Shown here: positions 1 to 11,994 of the stretch, in pieces
How the letters are laid out: every line of letters begins with the position of its first letter
How positions within the stretch are numbered: position 1 is the first letter of the stretch
Assembly (NCBI GenBank): GCA_946800325.1
Contig: OX326957.1
Coordinates: forward strand, 19,565,591 to 19,629,590
Length of the DNA: 64,000 bases
Reading direction: 5' to 3'
Source of the DNA: Luzula sylvatica
Lineage: Eukaryota; Streptophyta; Magnoliopsida; Poales; Juncaceae
Translations under genes and position numbers: made by a program
Notes under the pieces: model-generated
Told to the model about the DNA's origin: nothing
The model's input: the letters and a program-made list of their open reading frames with translations, nothing else
Databases searched by the model: none

Positions 1-70
1 CCATCGCCAGTTCAATCTAAATCATCAAATCACTACTTATTGATTATTGGTTAGAAAAGTTTGAAATTAC

Positions 71-223
71 TGTGGTTTCGGGGCGGGCGTTGCGGCGGAG
101 CTCTGCCTCGAGTTGATCGGAGCGGGAGTTAGTGGCAGTCATGACGCCGAAACCGATCACGCCAGGAATCACACCGCAGAGCGTAGCAAAAGTGAAGAAG
201 AAGGGTTTGGAATCCCTCGTCAT
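71..223 (-). CDS. First coding exon of a small membrane protein (partial gene)
   Basis: Reading leftwards from an ATG at 223, 51 codons stay open and end at a canonical GT donor (bases 70-69) in phase 0. The peptide begins MTRDSKPFFF, has a hydrophobic segment at about residues 7-30 that is rich in Gly and Phe, and continues with a charged stretch (SRSDQLEAELRR). This is the layout of a small single-pass plant membrane protein with a short N-terminal tail. If the donor is not used, the frame stops at about 44. The frame is also open upstream to 304, but those codons (Arg/Lys-rich, then Trp-rich) read like 5' UTR, so I prefer the internal ATG. The rest of the gene lies left of the window. I do not recognise the family with certainty and assign no function. 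Confidence 0.55.
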
Positions 224-1257
224 GCGAACCAACCATCTCCATCCCGAGCTCTTCTCCCATAACAACGACATTCTTAGCTTTTTCTTCCTTCCTCTTCTGC
301 GCAACTCGTGGCACTGAGATTACCGGAAGGTTTTCATTTCTCTCCTTCCTTGTTAGACCAAGAAATCAGTTCTTGGGTTCTTAGAAAAACTGGAATTGAC
401 TTTACGGATTTACAGGGGCTCCGTTGGGAGCAAGTTTTTTTTTTTAATATATATATTTGGGCCGGCCTGCTGTTTCATTGGTCCCCAACTCTACAAGCTT
501 AGTTCCATTTTTTGAGAATTCTTCAAAATTATCTTAATTTTTTTTTAAAAACTCTCGATAAAGTGTGTTGCATATATAAAGTTCGAAAAACACTTTGATT
601 TTAGGGCTCCACATTATCATTTTTCTTTTTGGACATGTGATCTTGATCATCATGTGATCTATGATTGATTGAATTTTATTCCTTGAATTTCCTTGCTTCT
701 CCATTGGCCAAGTGATCTATGATCAACATTTTGGATCGATTGAACTTTAGTCATTGGATTTGCTTATGCTCATTTTCTATGGATCGTTTGATCTTATTCA
801 ACTTCATTTCGCCCGTCTGATCATATACTTTTGCTTGGTCGGCTATTTGTTTTTTTTTGGAGTGTTCACGGTCCATATATTTTCGCTCCTCCATGGCTTT
901 TGGACTTTCCTGATTAATATATATAATTCTAAAGAAATCATTGTTTCAAGAAAATGCAACATCGTTATGTTAATCTGGACCGTTTGATCTTGATTAAAAG
1001 ATTCAAATTAGTCGATTTTTCATTTGAACGTGGCATATATAAACCAACTAATGTACCAGTTATATGAACCTTGGTCCATTACGGACCAAGTTCATTCATA
1101 TTTTTTGTCTCGATTAAATATGGAAAATTTTCAAAAAAAACCCAAAATTTCATTTGATATTGTAAAAAAACCCATTTTTTTTTCAAATATCCTCCTATAG
1201 GGATTAAAACTAACCATGTATGGTATTAAATTTTTTTTTTTGGATTAAAATACCCTT
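224..1257. other. Intergenic, AT-rich, no gene seen
   Basis: This stretch is upstream of the minus-strand exon and should hold its 5' UTR and promoter at about 224-450. The rest has homopolymer T and A runs, a loosely repeated ATGTGATCTATGATT-like motif at 640-740 and no coding signal. A T-run at about 1,230-1,241 lies just left of the minus-strand LINE. Confidence 0.5.
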
Positions 1258-2560
1258 CTATTCACGTCGGTATTTCCCTTTTATGTGCCGAGAGAAAGAC
1301 TTCGGCGATCGACCTTTTTTTTGTATGAAGGCGGCTTGGTCACGGTGAATTAGATTTTCCATTTTCGGTTGTAGACTAGCGGCGAGAGTCTTTGAGAATA
1401 TTTTTCCCATCGTGTTGATAATGCTAATTGGCCGAAAATCCTTACTTTCTATGGCGTCCTCTTTTTTTGGAATGAGAGAAATGGTTGCATTGTTGATGGT
1501 GTCGAGATTCAAGGTATGGTCGTAGAATTCATTGAATAAACCTATTAGGTTAGGTTATTTATTAAATCGAAAAACTTTTGATAGAATTCAATTGAGAATC
1601 CTTCTGGTCCCACCGATTTTCCTTTTTTCATGTTCATGACGGTCCCTTGAATTTCCGCTTCGGTGAAGGGGCCCGCTAGGTCTTACAATGATGTGGTGGT
1701 GTTTGGTTCGGTTGGTATTAACGTTCGCATGTTATGGGTAGGGTGACCAAGCGGGGCCACGCCAAGGATGTTTTCGCAATAGTTGCCGAATTCCAATTGA
1801 ATCCGGCTATGATCGGTGATTATCTCTTCTTCTATTTTAATTGTCGTTATTTTATTTCCTTTATTCCGTGCCGAAGCTATGGCGTGGAAATACTTGATGT
1901 TAGCATCACCTAGTTTGAGCCTTGTACAAGACGACCTTTGTTGTCACATCGCCTCTTTTATATTGACTAATTGAAATAATTTTTCCTTTGTCGCTATTCT
2001 CAACCGTAATTCATCCAATGATAAATCTCGCTCTTCCTCGACAAGGTCGAGAATTTTTATGATAAGGGTGCAATTTTCATGGACGGTGTTGGAAGATTTG
2101 AATTTGACTTTTGCCCATTCCTTTATTTTTTTCCTCGATTTGTTGAGACATTTTTGAAGATTTTAATTCCAATGTCATTTGTTATAGCCGAATCTTGCCA
2201 ACACTCAGTTAGTAGCTCATTCAATTCTCCATATTTGAGCCATGCTCTTTCGAATGTAAAGAGATTTGTTGTCTCAATTTGTGTATTTTGGATTTTTAGG
2301 ATTAATGGAGAGTGGTCTGAGGTGGTCATTGGGAGATCTTAGAGAGTGATCACCACGTTTTGAATGATGAGGTGTTCCGAGATGAAATCTCTATCGAGAC
2401 AAGCCAGAGTTGGCATCTCCCTTTTATTAGACCACGTGAATTTCCGTCCCCTTAGGGGGACGTCGGTTAGATCAGCCTCATTAATTGCCTCACTGAACCG
2501 CAAGGCCATCGTTGTGTTGAAGTTGGCCGAGGTCGTGTCTTCCCTCAGTCTAGTTAGGTT
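1258..2560 (-). pseudogene. LINE-A, 3' portion: endonuclease C-terminus and partial reverse transcriptase
   Basis: Minus-strand remnant of a plant L1-type non-LTR retrotransposon. From 2,560 down to about 2,339 the endonuclease part reads with the family signature LTDVPLRGRKFTWSN...LDRDFIS. At 2,329-2,123 a piece starts with SDHSPLILK. At 1,512-1,258 the first reverse-transcriptase block is seen (ISLIPKK, DFRPISI, QAAFI). Frames shift between pieces and the catalytic YADD region is absent, so the element is dead and truncated at its 3' end. Its 5' part continues at 12,711-14,640, separated by nested LTR elements. It normally encodes target-primed reverse transcription functions. Confidence 0.88.
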
Positions 2561-2565
2561 GAAAT

Positions 2566-2694
2566 TGTTGGGTATCGGCGTCACTATCGAGCCCCGCGCA
2601 GCGAATTGTGAGGCTCGATCCGACCCGATCTCGAGGACCACGTCGACGACTCGATCGTACAAATCCTAAACTATGTGCAACTACCTATGAAATT
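2566..2694 (-). mobile_element. Solo LTR S1, left piece
   Basis: It begins TGTTGGG and aligns with the ends of the LARD LTRs (shared GCGCAGCG core) but is clearly diverged. GAAAT lies immediately before it (2,561-2,565), and the same GAAAT follows the right piece (12,711-12,715). It therefore reads as one solo LTR of about 840 bp (2,566-2,694 plus 11,995-12,710) inserted in LINE-A and later split by LARD-1. Confidence 0.8.
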
Positions 2695-3249
2695 TGTTGG
2701 GAATTCATCCGACCCCGGGCGCGCGCAGCGGATATGAAGGCCCGGTCCGGTTCCCAAAATTCAAGATCACGCCATGACTTCGAGGGTACGGTGCAATAGA
2801 AGGATAGACGATTACCAGCGTGAAATTGATCATGCACGACGGGTTGATCGCTCGGATCCTTTCCTTCTCCGATGTCACGTTGGTGACTAGCCCGTGCGTC
2901 CCATACTACACGTCTCCCACCGTCTTGACACGCCTCCGGTTGTCTTTCGTGCGTTCCACGTCCACACTCTTCCACAGCCGACAGTTTTGCTCCTTCAGTT
3001 TGATCACAATCGAAGAGCCACAAGTGTCGCTCCTCTACTTGTATCCACCGTGAGTCGGAGTTCGTCGGTCGCGGGTGCAACTTCCTAGATGCTGTACCGG
3101 CGAACTTGCTTGATTATATCGATTCTCTATACCGAGAAAAACTCTTTTTCTCGGTTTTCTCTCTTCGCACTCTTTCGCTCTTAGATAGAAGACTCTCAAT
3201 ATTCTGGATTAATCTTATTAATTCCACTGGGTGGACTGAATGAATTGGT

Positions 3250-3294
<45 letters not shown>

Positions 3295-3711
3295 CCTATT
3301 TATATCACATAGGATAAGGATGGGCCAAAAGGTATGTATATCTCATATACACCTTTTCAGACAGAAAACTGCAGACACCCTTTCAGTATTCTGTTGAAAC
3401 GAAAATATTAAATCGTTCGAACCGACTTTAAACCTTCACTAAAGTTGTAGATAATCTTATTATCTTTCCAACCCAATTTGGCCTGGCCCAATTGGAGTTC
3501 GGATGAGAACTCCATTAAAACGACACTCATACTTTGTTCAAATGAAAAATATTTCTACATGAAAGATCTAGATAATCTCATTATCTATCTAACCCAATTT
3601 GAACCATTCAAATTGAGTTTTCTCACTGAAAGTTATGACCACGAATGTACGCTTACATTCGTTTATCCTTGTGTACAATTTTACGGTTGATCCGAAACTG
3701 TATTTCCTTCA
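2695..3711 (-). repeat. LARD-1 3' LTR
   Basis: 1,017 bp. On the minus strand a TATA-like TATAAATAGG lies at about 3,296-3,305. A GA microsatellite (3,251-3,291) is much longer than in the partner LTR (about 11,506-11,521). Relative to the partner it lacks ~57 bp after about 3,506. These differences make the insertion older than LARD-2. Confidence 0.85.
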
Positions 3712-3722
3712 GTCTCCCACTC
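3712..3722 (-). promoter_or_regulatory. LARD-1 polypurine tract
   Basis: On the minus strand GAGTGGGAGAC abuts the 3' LTR directly. The same tract sits at the equivalent place in LARD-2 (43,072-43,082). Confidence 0.75.
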
Positions 3723-6700
3723 AATTTCAGATCTACATAAAAAGGTACTCATGCATATCCAATATGCACGATTTTAGAAAATATAGCTTGCATATCAAAA
3801 TACCAAGCTATGCACATCTTATGTGCCAATTTTATAATTAAGCCCGACTTAGTACGACTCGTTGTGTGACAATGTAGGTTCGGTTAACGATGGCAGTAGG
3901 CTGTTTCCAAAGCACTACGAGCTCATGAGCGGGATCTAGTCACTCCATCATGGCTACCCATGTTAACACGAAAAATGATTGTGATCATCGTGTCTATCTC
4001 GAATAGCGGTTATTAGTTCTCTTGTTAGCGATATCCGTTAATCAAAAGGCATGGTGGTAGTCATCCTTATATTTTGATAAACTATACTTATTCCTCGATT
4101 CCGAACTGATTTAACAATTTCAATCGATATTAACCATTAATATCATTGACCGTGGCCATGGTTTTCGTTAATCAATTCATCGAGTGGCCTAAGAGATATC
4201 TCTTCCTTTCGGAATAAACAATTCCTATCTTGGAGACTCATATTGAATTTCGTGTTTCGAACAATACCCAATGATGACCATTTTATCTCCCTGTTACGGT
4301 GAGCGTAAGGTCATATCAAAGTATTGTGTTACGCACGTAACGCAATCGATGGTCCCCTCAAGTATGAAGAACCTAATACCCTATTCGTCGCGAGTCCATC
4401 CATAATGACTAAACCATGTCATGGTCTCGCGGCTTCGGTCATATCCAATATATGTCACCTAGCATATATCTACGTTCCCGATTCGACAAACACCTTTGTC
4501 CTATGATTAGCAAAACATAATCATCTCCTCGGCTAACGTACTAGTGTACACGTTCAGTCTATTATCTGATAATGTAAATGCTTCACTCTTAAGCAAACTG
4601 AATCATGACTAGGGATGTTTAGAAATGAAACTTTAGGTATGACGGTTTCGCTGCACATAATCATGTATTATGCCGACGTTCACACAAGTTCAAATCAGGG
4701 TTCATGTAATCAAATTACACAACCCGCACACAGTTTTCATATAAGGTGAATGCATATTAATTTAAGTAAACAATTTTTTTAAAGGGATGCATTCATACAG
4801 ATTAAGTATTTGGGTGATACAACGTTTACCTATGGGTATCTCCATACCCACAACCTGCGAGGACTATCGTATTAGATAACTACACTCTACTCTCTTCTTC
4901 CTCCTCTAGGTATCTCATACCCATAGTCATCGCATGACAGTCACGCGCGACTAGAGAGAGTGATTTTGTAAACGGGCCCGCACGTTGCTGCTAGTGTTAA
5001 TCTTCATCAGGTTTGGAACATTTCCAATACCTATGATCACATCTTTTACAAAATTTCATGGATCAAATAAAATTTTCTGAGTATTGACTAGAAGTGGTGG
5101 TGACGTCGGCATTTTTGGCTTGTACTATTGCGTTTCACGCAATACAGAACCATAAATCCGATAACTCGTGACTACTCAAGTTTGGTCATGTATCCTTGAT
5201 CCACACCTCTTCCTTTTGCAATTAATAACCGCAATATACTCGCCTCCGTAAATAGAATCATAAATTGTTAGTCGTGTGGAACCTTTCCACATGACCATGT
5301 TTTCGTTTAAGCAAAATACGTACACTCTTTGTGATCTAAAGTCGTGCTACATATTTGGACGTGCCATATTTGGAAATTGTTGTTGTTGTAACTCTTTATA
5401 ACTAACACGTCCTCCACACCATTATAGATAAAACAAAATCCTGAATTCTTTCGCAAAGTATTCAAGGATAAACTTCACCGCTATCAATACAAATCCCGAT
5501 GGTTTAAATATACATAACCATTATGTATATATATGTATAACCATTATACATTCACAAGAGTTAGTCTCATGTAATCGCATTACATTCAAACTCGTGTGAT
5601 TCGCTTGGATTTTATTCACGGTGAATTAGACGCTTTATGTTTACGACGTATAGCCACATACATATCATGACATATATAATATATCCTCACATCAAATGTA
5701 AAGATTCATATTATTACTTTTCGCCCTACTTGATGTCTCACATTGAGCCGTAGAAAAATTTCTATCATTCGACATTTCAATTTAACTCCGCCAAGGAGTT
5801 ATATGTTGAAAACTATTTTCAACAATATGTCGATATACGTGCTATAATATAGAACGGGGAACTTCTTAGATCTATCCTAAATATCTTCATGCTTAATTCA
5901 TAAGCGGTCTCGCCTATATTCTTTGTCGTTACAAGAAATATAACGTGGCTTCCACTAACCTTCATGTGTACACAAAGTTTCCATTCGTTCCGACAATGTT
6001 ATAACAGTTTATAACTTCGTCAAAACGAATATTCCAATTCCGAGAAGCTTTTCTAATCCATCATATGGATCGTTAAAGCGTGTATATCCTATCCCCGATT
6101 CTTATGAATCGACAAAACCGTAAGGTTGTGTCAAATACACATCCTTTCATAAAATTTCTGTCAAGAAATTCGGTTTTGACATCCATTTTGCCACATTACA
6201 TAGTCATAATACGCGACCATGGCAAGCAGAATTTCGAGAATGTGCAAGCTTGGCAACATGCGAAAACGTTTCTTCATAGTCCAACTATGAATTACTTGAA
6301 ACTCTTCGCTACTAGCCTCGCTTTGTTATATGCATATTCCTATCCGTGTTGGTTCTCATCTTGGAAACCCATTCAAATTTCATGGGTCTAATCCTGAAAG
6401 TAATGAAATCAAGTTCTAAACTTGATAATTTACACGGATCGAATCTCAGATTTCATGATACCTTGCCATGTGGAACCGTTACTTTTCATAGCATCCTTGT
6501 AGGATATCGAATCACCATATGATTTCGATCTATCATCATTAGCAACGATAAATCCGTATTTACCGACTTATGATATAGCCTACTTGATCTTCGAAAAATT
6601 CCTTTGTGTGTTCGACTCGTATTCATCAACTCTTGATGAAGTCGTATCAACTTTCATCGGTACAATGTTCATTTTTCAGATCTCGAACTCTTTCGAGATT

Positions 6701-8477
6701 TATTCTACTCCCACTAGCCCGCATAGAGATAAGCGACATCAAGTTCCAAACTTGTGCGCATCCAGTCCTCCTCTAAGAAGGCATATCTTCGAGCCATGAA
6801 AATCTCATTTTCGTCGGGATGTCAGAACTTATACCCTTTAGTTTACTTAAGGATATATCATAAATGAACAATTTTCAGATTTGGGATTGAGTTTAACCGA
6901 AACAAATTTCGAAATTTACTCACATCCTAAATATGTACAAATGACAACTTCGGAACCATTCCGATCCATATCTCATATGGCGTCTCTTGTACCGATTAGA
7001 AGGTTTATGGTTCATATCATATATGCAACCATTTAATAGTGCCGTTGTTTCAAGGGCTTATCCCCAAAAATATTTTTGGGAGATCCGTTTGACTTATCAT
7101 TTATCGAACCATGTCTAACATGCGTTCATTTCCTCTTTTCGGAACATAGAAGATAATCGTGAAACGATTCCACAATCATGAATGATAATCAATACTTATA
7201 ACTCAAATATCGCCTCTTCGATCCTATCGAAGTGCGTAGCTCAAATACTCGCCTTCTCGATCCTATCGAAAGGGCTTTGATTTTCTTGCTAAGTCGATTT
7301 TGTATTTTATTTTGAAACTTTTTGAACCTTTCAAAAGTCTCTGCTTCGGCACGCATTAAATAGATATTACCGTATCTACTTTAACCGTCCGTAAGCGTAA
7401 CATAATACCCATAGCCTCCTCTTGCCTCAGAATTTATCGGAACATTTACATCTTAATGTAATTTCCAATAATTCGTTGGATCTTTCTCCAACCTTTGGAG
7501 AACGACGCCTTTTGTCGTCTTGCCTAATAAATAAATATCGCATTAATCAATCGAATCTAATTCGAATGATTCTAGCAATCCATCATATGGAATCTAGATA
7601 CATGTATCTCGTTTATATGGCCAAGACGGCAACGTCAAAAGAAACAATCAACTTCTAGGTTTAATCCTCCTCGGATTTCACCGTTCTTTGAGTCATTAGT
7701 TTTGACAACTCTTTGTCCGAACTTTCTGTTTGGAAATTTTTTTCCCAAAATACCCTTAGACATTTATTTCTTTCGATCCCCCCTTGGTTTACAAGGACAT
7801 CCACGCATCTCAGTGCATTAAAATTCCTCGGATGCTCCGAGCATCTCCAATTCAAATTTAAATCACATCTTATGCAATTTCGGGATCGACTTGTCTATCG
7901 AATGCATATGATATTCGGTCACGAAGATCAAATTTCGTACCATCAACACACGAGGGTTAATTAAAGACCCATTCGGCGTCTCAAAATTAACCTACTTTTT
8001 GAGCCGCATCGAACCATTCAACGCGCTCTAGCCCTTGAAACTATTTCATGAGCGTTGTGTTTTACTTTCCTATGCACCCGAATTCTCAAAACAATTTTGA
8101 GAAATTTGCGTCTATACATGCCACCACAAGGCACGTTATATCGTTCGATTTCTTCTTAAAGTCTATTGAACCCGGCTTTCTCTAAAGCCAAAGCTTCGAG
8201 CCCCGAATCTACCATTTTCCGTGTCCAGCACGTTCCTTTAAGTCTAAGAACTATTCTTTGACTATCAAGGTTAATTATGGTAATTCCAGCCCAAAAGCCA
8301 TCTATCATATCGATCTCATCGATATATTTGGTGTTGCTAGAAAATATAATTCTAAACGGATGATGAAGATTAAGCTCCTAACCGTGCGTATTTAATTTAT
8401 ATGCTTACATGATGAATATATGAATGTGTTATTTTTATCGAATCGATAATCCTCATACCGATACGGGACTCCAAGTC
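3712..8477 (-). other. LARD-1 interior, no coding capacity
   Basis: Aligns over most of its length with 43,072-47,860 of LARD-2. Only short, frame-broken ORFs occur, on both strands. A plus-strand 60-codon frame at 4,324-4,506 also exists in LARD-2 (43,684-43,866), but it is antisense to the element and is explained by shared ancestry. The interior contains local duplications such as two TCGATCCTATCGAA copies near 7,220-7,270. Confidence 0.7.
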
Positions 8478-9630
8478 TGTTGGTTAATTCTAACCTAGAG
8501 GGGGGTAAATTTGGCAATCTAACTTACACTTAGTTTAGATTTAAACCTAATTTACGGTGCGGAATAAATAATAATTTAGATGATAAAGATGATACCGTAC
8601 AAACACTTTGACACAAGATGTTTGTTTACGAAGTTCGGTAGGTGGTTGCTTTGTAGATTTAACTCACCCTTTACTCGCTTAATTGACCGACTCAATTATT
8701 TGCGAGTACCTACGTCTCCGGGAATGCCATGTGCCTCTTTTTGGCTTTCGATTGAATTCCAACTCAACTCGATTACAAGGATTTGCCTAGATCGATTTAC
8801 ACGCTTCTATCGATCTATAGCTTAGGCTCTTTACAATTTGTTGCACTAGCCTATTACACTTTTTCACTAATCGAGCTACAACGTGATCGGTCACGTGAGT
8901 GGGATACGATTAGTGGAGAATATCGAAAGTAGATCAACGATCTAAAGAGGTTTCTCAAGCTATCAATGGATATAGATAATCACAGCTTAGGGTTTCTCTC
9001 TTTTTAGGTTTGAATGTTTTTAAAATGAAGGAGTGAGAGAGAGAGACCCATGAAGGATTCTATTTATACTCTCTATAGAAATCCTTCAGAAAACTTGTAG
9101 TGCGTTCGAACGCATTAAAGTCCGTTCAGAACGCACTTGTAGTTTGCACTAGCCGTTTCAAAATAACGTGCAAGTACATCTTGGGTCCGTTCGAACGCAC
9201 ACATCCCTGTGACACGTTTGGTTCTAATCAAGGTTTAATAGTTTTGATATGTGGCAAGTCCGTTCTGAACGGACTTTGAGTTCGTTCAGAACGCACTTCC
9301 TGCTTGACTGAACTCTTTGTTATTTTGAACATGATTTTACTTGAGTTCTACTAGGTTTGTACCTATGGTTTATTTGTGGCGTATCCCACTCACGGAAGGC
9401 TTCAACATCTTGATTCTTGATGTATTCCAATGGCCTTCCTCGTGTTCTTCTTTTCTTGTTTATCTTGAGACTTCATGTCCTGATTCTTGATGTAATCCAA
9501 TGAAGTCCTCCTTCACAAGTCCTCCTTCATCTTTGTATCGTACCTATGTTATCCTGCACTTTTCTGGATGTATACATTAGTAATGACAGTGTTTTGAAAT
9601 AATCAAACTATCAGGAAATTTGAACCAACA
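8478..9630 (-). mobile_element. Solo LTR S2 inside LARD-1
   Basis: 1,153 bp bounded by TGTTGGTT and AACCAACA, with exact 5 bp direct repeats AAGTC at 8,473-8,477 and 9,631-9,635. The corresponding site in LARD-2 (about 47,850) reads CCAAGTCCATAAC with one AAGTC and no insert, an empty-site proof. A minus-strand TATA box (GTATAAATAG) lies at about 9,058-9,068. The early GAGGGGGGTAAAT motif is typical of some plant Copia LTRs, but the superfamily is not certain. Confidence 0.85.
9100..9298. repeat. Palindrome cluster in the U3 of solo LTR S2
   Basis: Five near-palindromic 16-18 bp boxes at about 9,100, 9,119, 9,185, 9,258 and 9,279, such as GTGCGTTCGAACGCAT and GTCCGTTCTGAACGGAC. They lie 35-240 bp upstream of the minus-strand TATA box, where LTR enhancers normally sit. 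Confidence 0.75.
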
Positions 9631-10284
9631 AAGTCCATAACACTCAAGACCCATATTTCCGTTCCTCCCACAAGTGACTTTAGCCTATCGGGTGTGATCC
9701 CGTTATTTAGGTAGGATTATATCCAATCGCATCATATGCCACTCTTGAACCTTTATAGGATTTCGGTGATGGATCATATCATATACAATCCCATTTCCGT
9801 GTGTGCATCCTATCTATGCCCCGAACTCCAATCCGATTGGCCTGGACGGTTAAGTCACAACCATATCCAACGTATCGTTCAAATAAGCTACTAGTGAGTC
9901 GACTTTAGCCTGGGCCTCACAAGTCATGATTTAACGCTTGCCACCCTTTTGATAGTTACAACATCATGTGCCCGACTTTAGCCTGAACCCACGTGAAACG
10001 TAACACCAAATTCGGTGGTGGTGGACATGGAAGGCATTTTCATGACTAAAATATTATGAGGGATCATGCCTATGCATGTTTCATTTCGTGACATAATCGT
10101 ATTATATCACTATCACAAGATTTTCTAATGCATATGAATTATTTAGGGAGAGTAATTATTCTAAGTAAATACTAATCTTATATGTTAGTATGATTGATGC
10201 CGATCATATCGATATAAAGAAATCAAAATTCCGAGTTGTGTAGCCAAAGTTATCACGAAAACAAAAATCAGCAAACAGAAACTA

Positions 10285-10830
10285 GTCCGTTGTAACGCAC
10301 CATGGTCCGTTACAACGGAACCCCTGTTTCCTTCACTCCGTTACAACGGAACCTAAGTCCGTTAGAATGCTATTTTATTTCGGAGATTGACCAAAATTGT
10401 CGGAAACATGTCCGTTATAACGCAACCTAGTGTCCGTTACAACGGACTAACGTGTGAACAACTCCGTTACAACGGATCATATCCGTTACAACGGACTCCA
10501 AAGGAAGCCAAAGGCATCCCCGCATCCTCGTATCACATACAAGGTCCGTTACAACGGAACAATGTCCGTTATAACGGACTATGCGTTTATTCACAGTCCT
10601 CCTCACATCCATGTATCCTATACAGGGTCCGTTACAACGGATCAACCAGTCCGTTGTAACGGACTATGTGATTTTCGCAGATTCCCCCCAATTTCTGTAT
10701 CTTATACAGTGTCCGTTACAACGGATCAACTAGTCCATCGCAACGGACTATGTAAATTTCGCAAAAATTCTCAATTTCCTGTATCTTATACAGTGTCCGT
10801 TACAACGGATCAACCAGTCCGTTGTAACGG
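10285..10830. repeat. CCGTTACAACGG palindrome array, LARD-1 leader
   Basis: About 16 boxes of the imperfect palindrome GTCCGTTACAACGGAC or its mirror GTCCGTTGTAACGGAC. From about 10,544 the boxes come in pairs within an 83-84 bp tandem unit (starts near 10,544, 10,627, 10,711 and 10,794) whose spacer carries a second small palindrome, TGTATCTTATACA. LARD-2 has a related array with about 14 boxes. Confidence 0.85.
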
Positions 10831-10941
10831 ACAATACGATTTTTCTGCTGTTTCGTCTGTTTTCGCTCGTTACAACTTTGATAACCCGTGCGTATATCGA
10901 ATATACGACTATGATTCGACCCTCGGATCGATGGCGATCGA

Positions 10942-10951
10942 TCTGATACCA
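10942..10951 (-). promoter_or_regulatory. LARD-1 primer-binding site (initiator tRNA-Met type)
   Basis: The minus strand reads TGGTATCAGA one base after the LTR end, matching the start of the usual plant initiator-Met primer-binding site. It is absent from LARD-2. Confidence 0.8.
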
Positions 10952-10952
10952 C

Positions 10953-11994
10953 TGTTGGGAATTCATCCGACCCCGGGCCAGCGCAGCGGATATGAAGGCC
11001 CGGTCCGGTTCCCAAAATCCAAGATCACGCCATGACTTCGAGGGTACGATGCAATAGAAGGATAGACGATTACCAGCGTGAAATTGATCACGCACGACGG
11101 GTTGATCGCTCGGATCCTTTCCTTCTCCAATGTCACGTTGGTGACTAGCCCGTGCGTCCCAAACCACACGTCTTCCACCGTCTTGACATGCCTCCGGTTG
11201 TCTTTCGTGCGTTCCACGTCCACACTCTTCCACAGCCGACAGTTTTGCTCCTTCGGTTTGATCACAATCGAAGAGCCACAAGTGTCGCTCCTCTACTTTT
11301 ATCCATCGTGAGTCGGACTTCGTCGGTCGCGGGTGCAACTGCCTAGACGCTGCACCGGCGAACTTGCTTGATTAGATCGATTCTCTATACCGAGAAAAAC
11401 TATTTTTATCGGTTTTCTCTCTTCGCACTCTTTCGCTCTTGGAAAGAAGACTCAATATTCTGGATTAATCTTATTAATTCCACTGGTTGGACTGAATGAA
11501 TTGGTTAGAGAGAGAGAGAGAAACATCCTATTTATCTCACATAGGATAAGAATGGGCCAAAATGTATGTATATCTCATATACACCTTTTCAGACAGAAAA
11601 CTGCAGACACCCTTTCAGTATTCTGTTGAAACGAAAATATTAAATCGTTAGAACCGACTTTAAACCTTCACGAAAGTTGTAGATAATCTTATTATCTTTC
11701 CAACCCAATTTGGCCTGTCCCAATTGGAGTTCGGATGCGCAAGTTACAGACGTTTTACTAACTGTATGTCAAACTGTTGCACCCTTTCGGTATTCCATTA
11801 AAACGACACTGATACCTCGTTCAAATGAACAATATTTCTACATGAAAGTTCTAGATAATCTCATTATCTATCTAACCCAATTTGAACCATTCAAATTGGA
11901 TTTTCCCACTGAAAGTTATGACCACGAATGTACGCTTACATTCGTTTATCCTTGTGTACACTTTTACGGTTGATCCGAAACTGTATTTCCTTCA
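10953..11994 (-). repeat. LARD-1 5' LTR
   Basis: 1,042 bp, TGTTGGG to CTTCA on the plus strand, and the source of the minus-strand transcript. It retains the ~57 bp that the 3' LTR lost and a short GA run at about 11,506-11,521. Confidence 0.85.

Larger units (their letters stand above)
9636..10952 (-). other. LARD-1 leader region between S2 and the 5' LTR
   Basis: Untranslated leader on the minus strand. It aligns with 47,850-48,981 of LARD-2 until that copy is truncated. It holds the CCGTTACAACGG array and the primer-binding site, and no gene. Confidence 0.7.
2695..11994 (-). mobile_element. LARD-1: full-length non-coding LTR retrotransposon, minus orientation
   Basis: About 9.3 kb with two ~1 kb LTRs (2,695-3,711 and 10,953-11,994), both TGTTGGG...CTTCA on the plus strand. 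On the minus strand a primer-binding site (TGGTATCAGA) follows the right LTR by one base, and a purine tract (GAGTGGGAGAC) precedes the left LTR, which fixes transcription as right to left. Flanks are AAATT (2,690-2,694) and AAATG (11,995-11,999), a likely 5 bp TSD with one change. The ~7.2 kb interior encodes no recognisable gag, protease, integrase or reverse transcriptase on either strand, so the proteins for mobility must have come from another element. A second family member is LARD-2. Confidence 0.87.

Noticed and set aside
4324..4506. 60-codon plus-strand frame also present in LARD-2 (43,684-43,866)
   Set aside because: Conserved only because the two elements are homologous. It is antisense to the element and has no known motif or codon signature.
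10285..10830. CRISPR-like array
   Set aside because: Palindromic repeats with short spacers, but boxes are paired, spacers are themselves repeated, and the locus is inside a plant retroelement.
3712..10952. Hidden gag-pol or captured gene in LARD-1
   Set aside because: Both strands read by eye for RT, integrase, protease and CCHC signatures with no hit, in either LARD copy.
10387..11338. Long overlapping frames in the palindrome array and LARD-1 LTR
   Set aside because: Repeats of RYNG-like residues are translations of CCGTTACAACGG boxes; the LTR frames recur in non-coding LTRs and have no domain.
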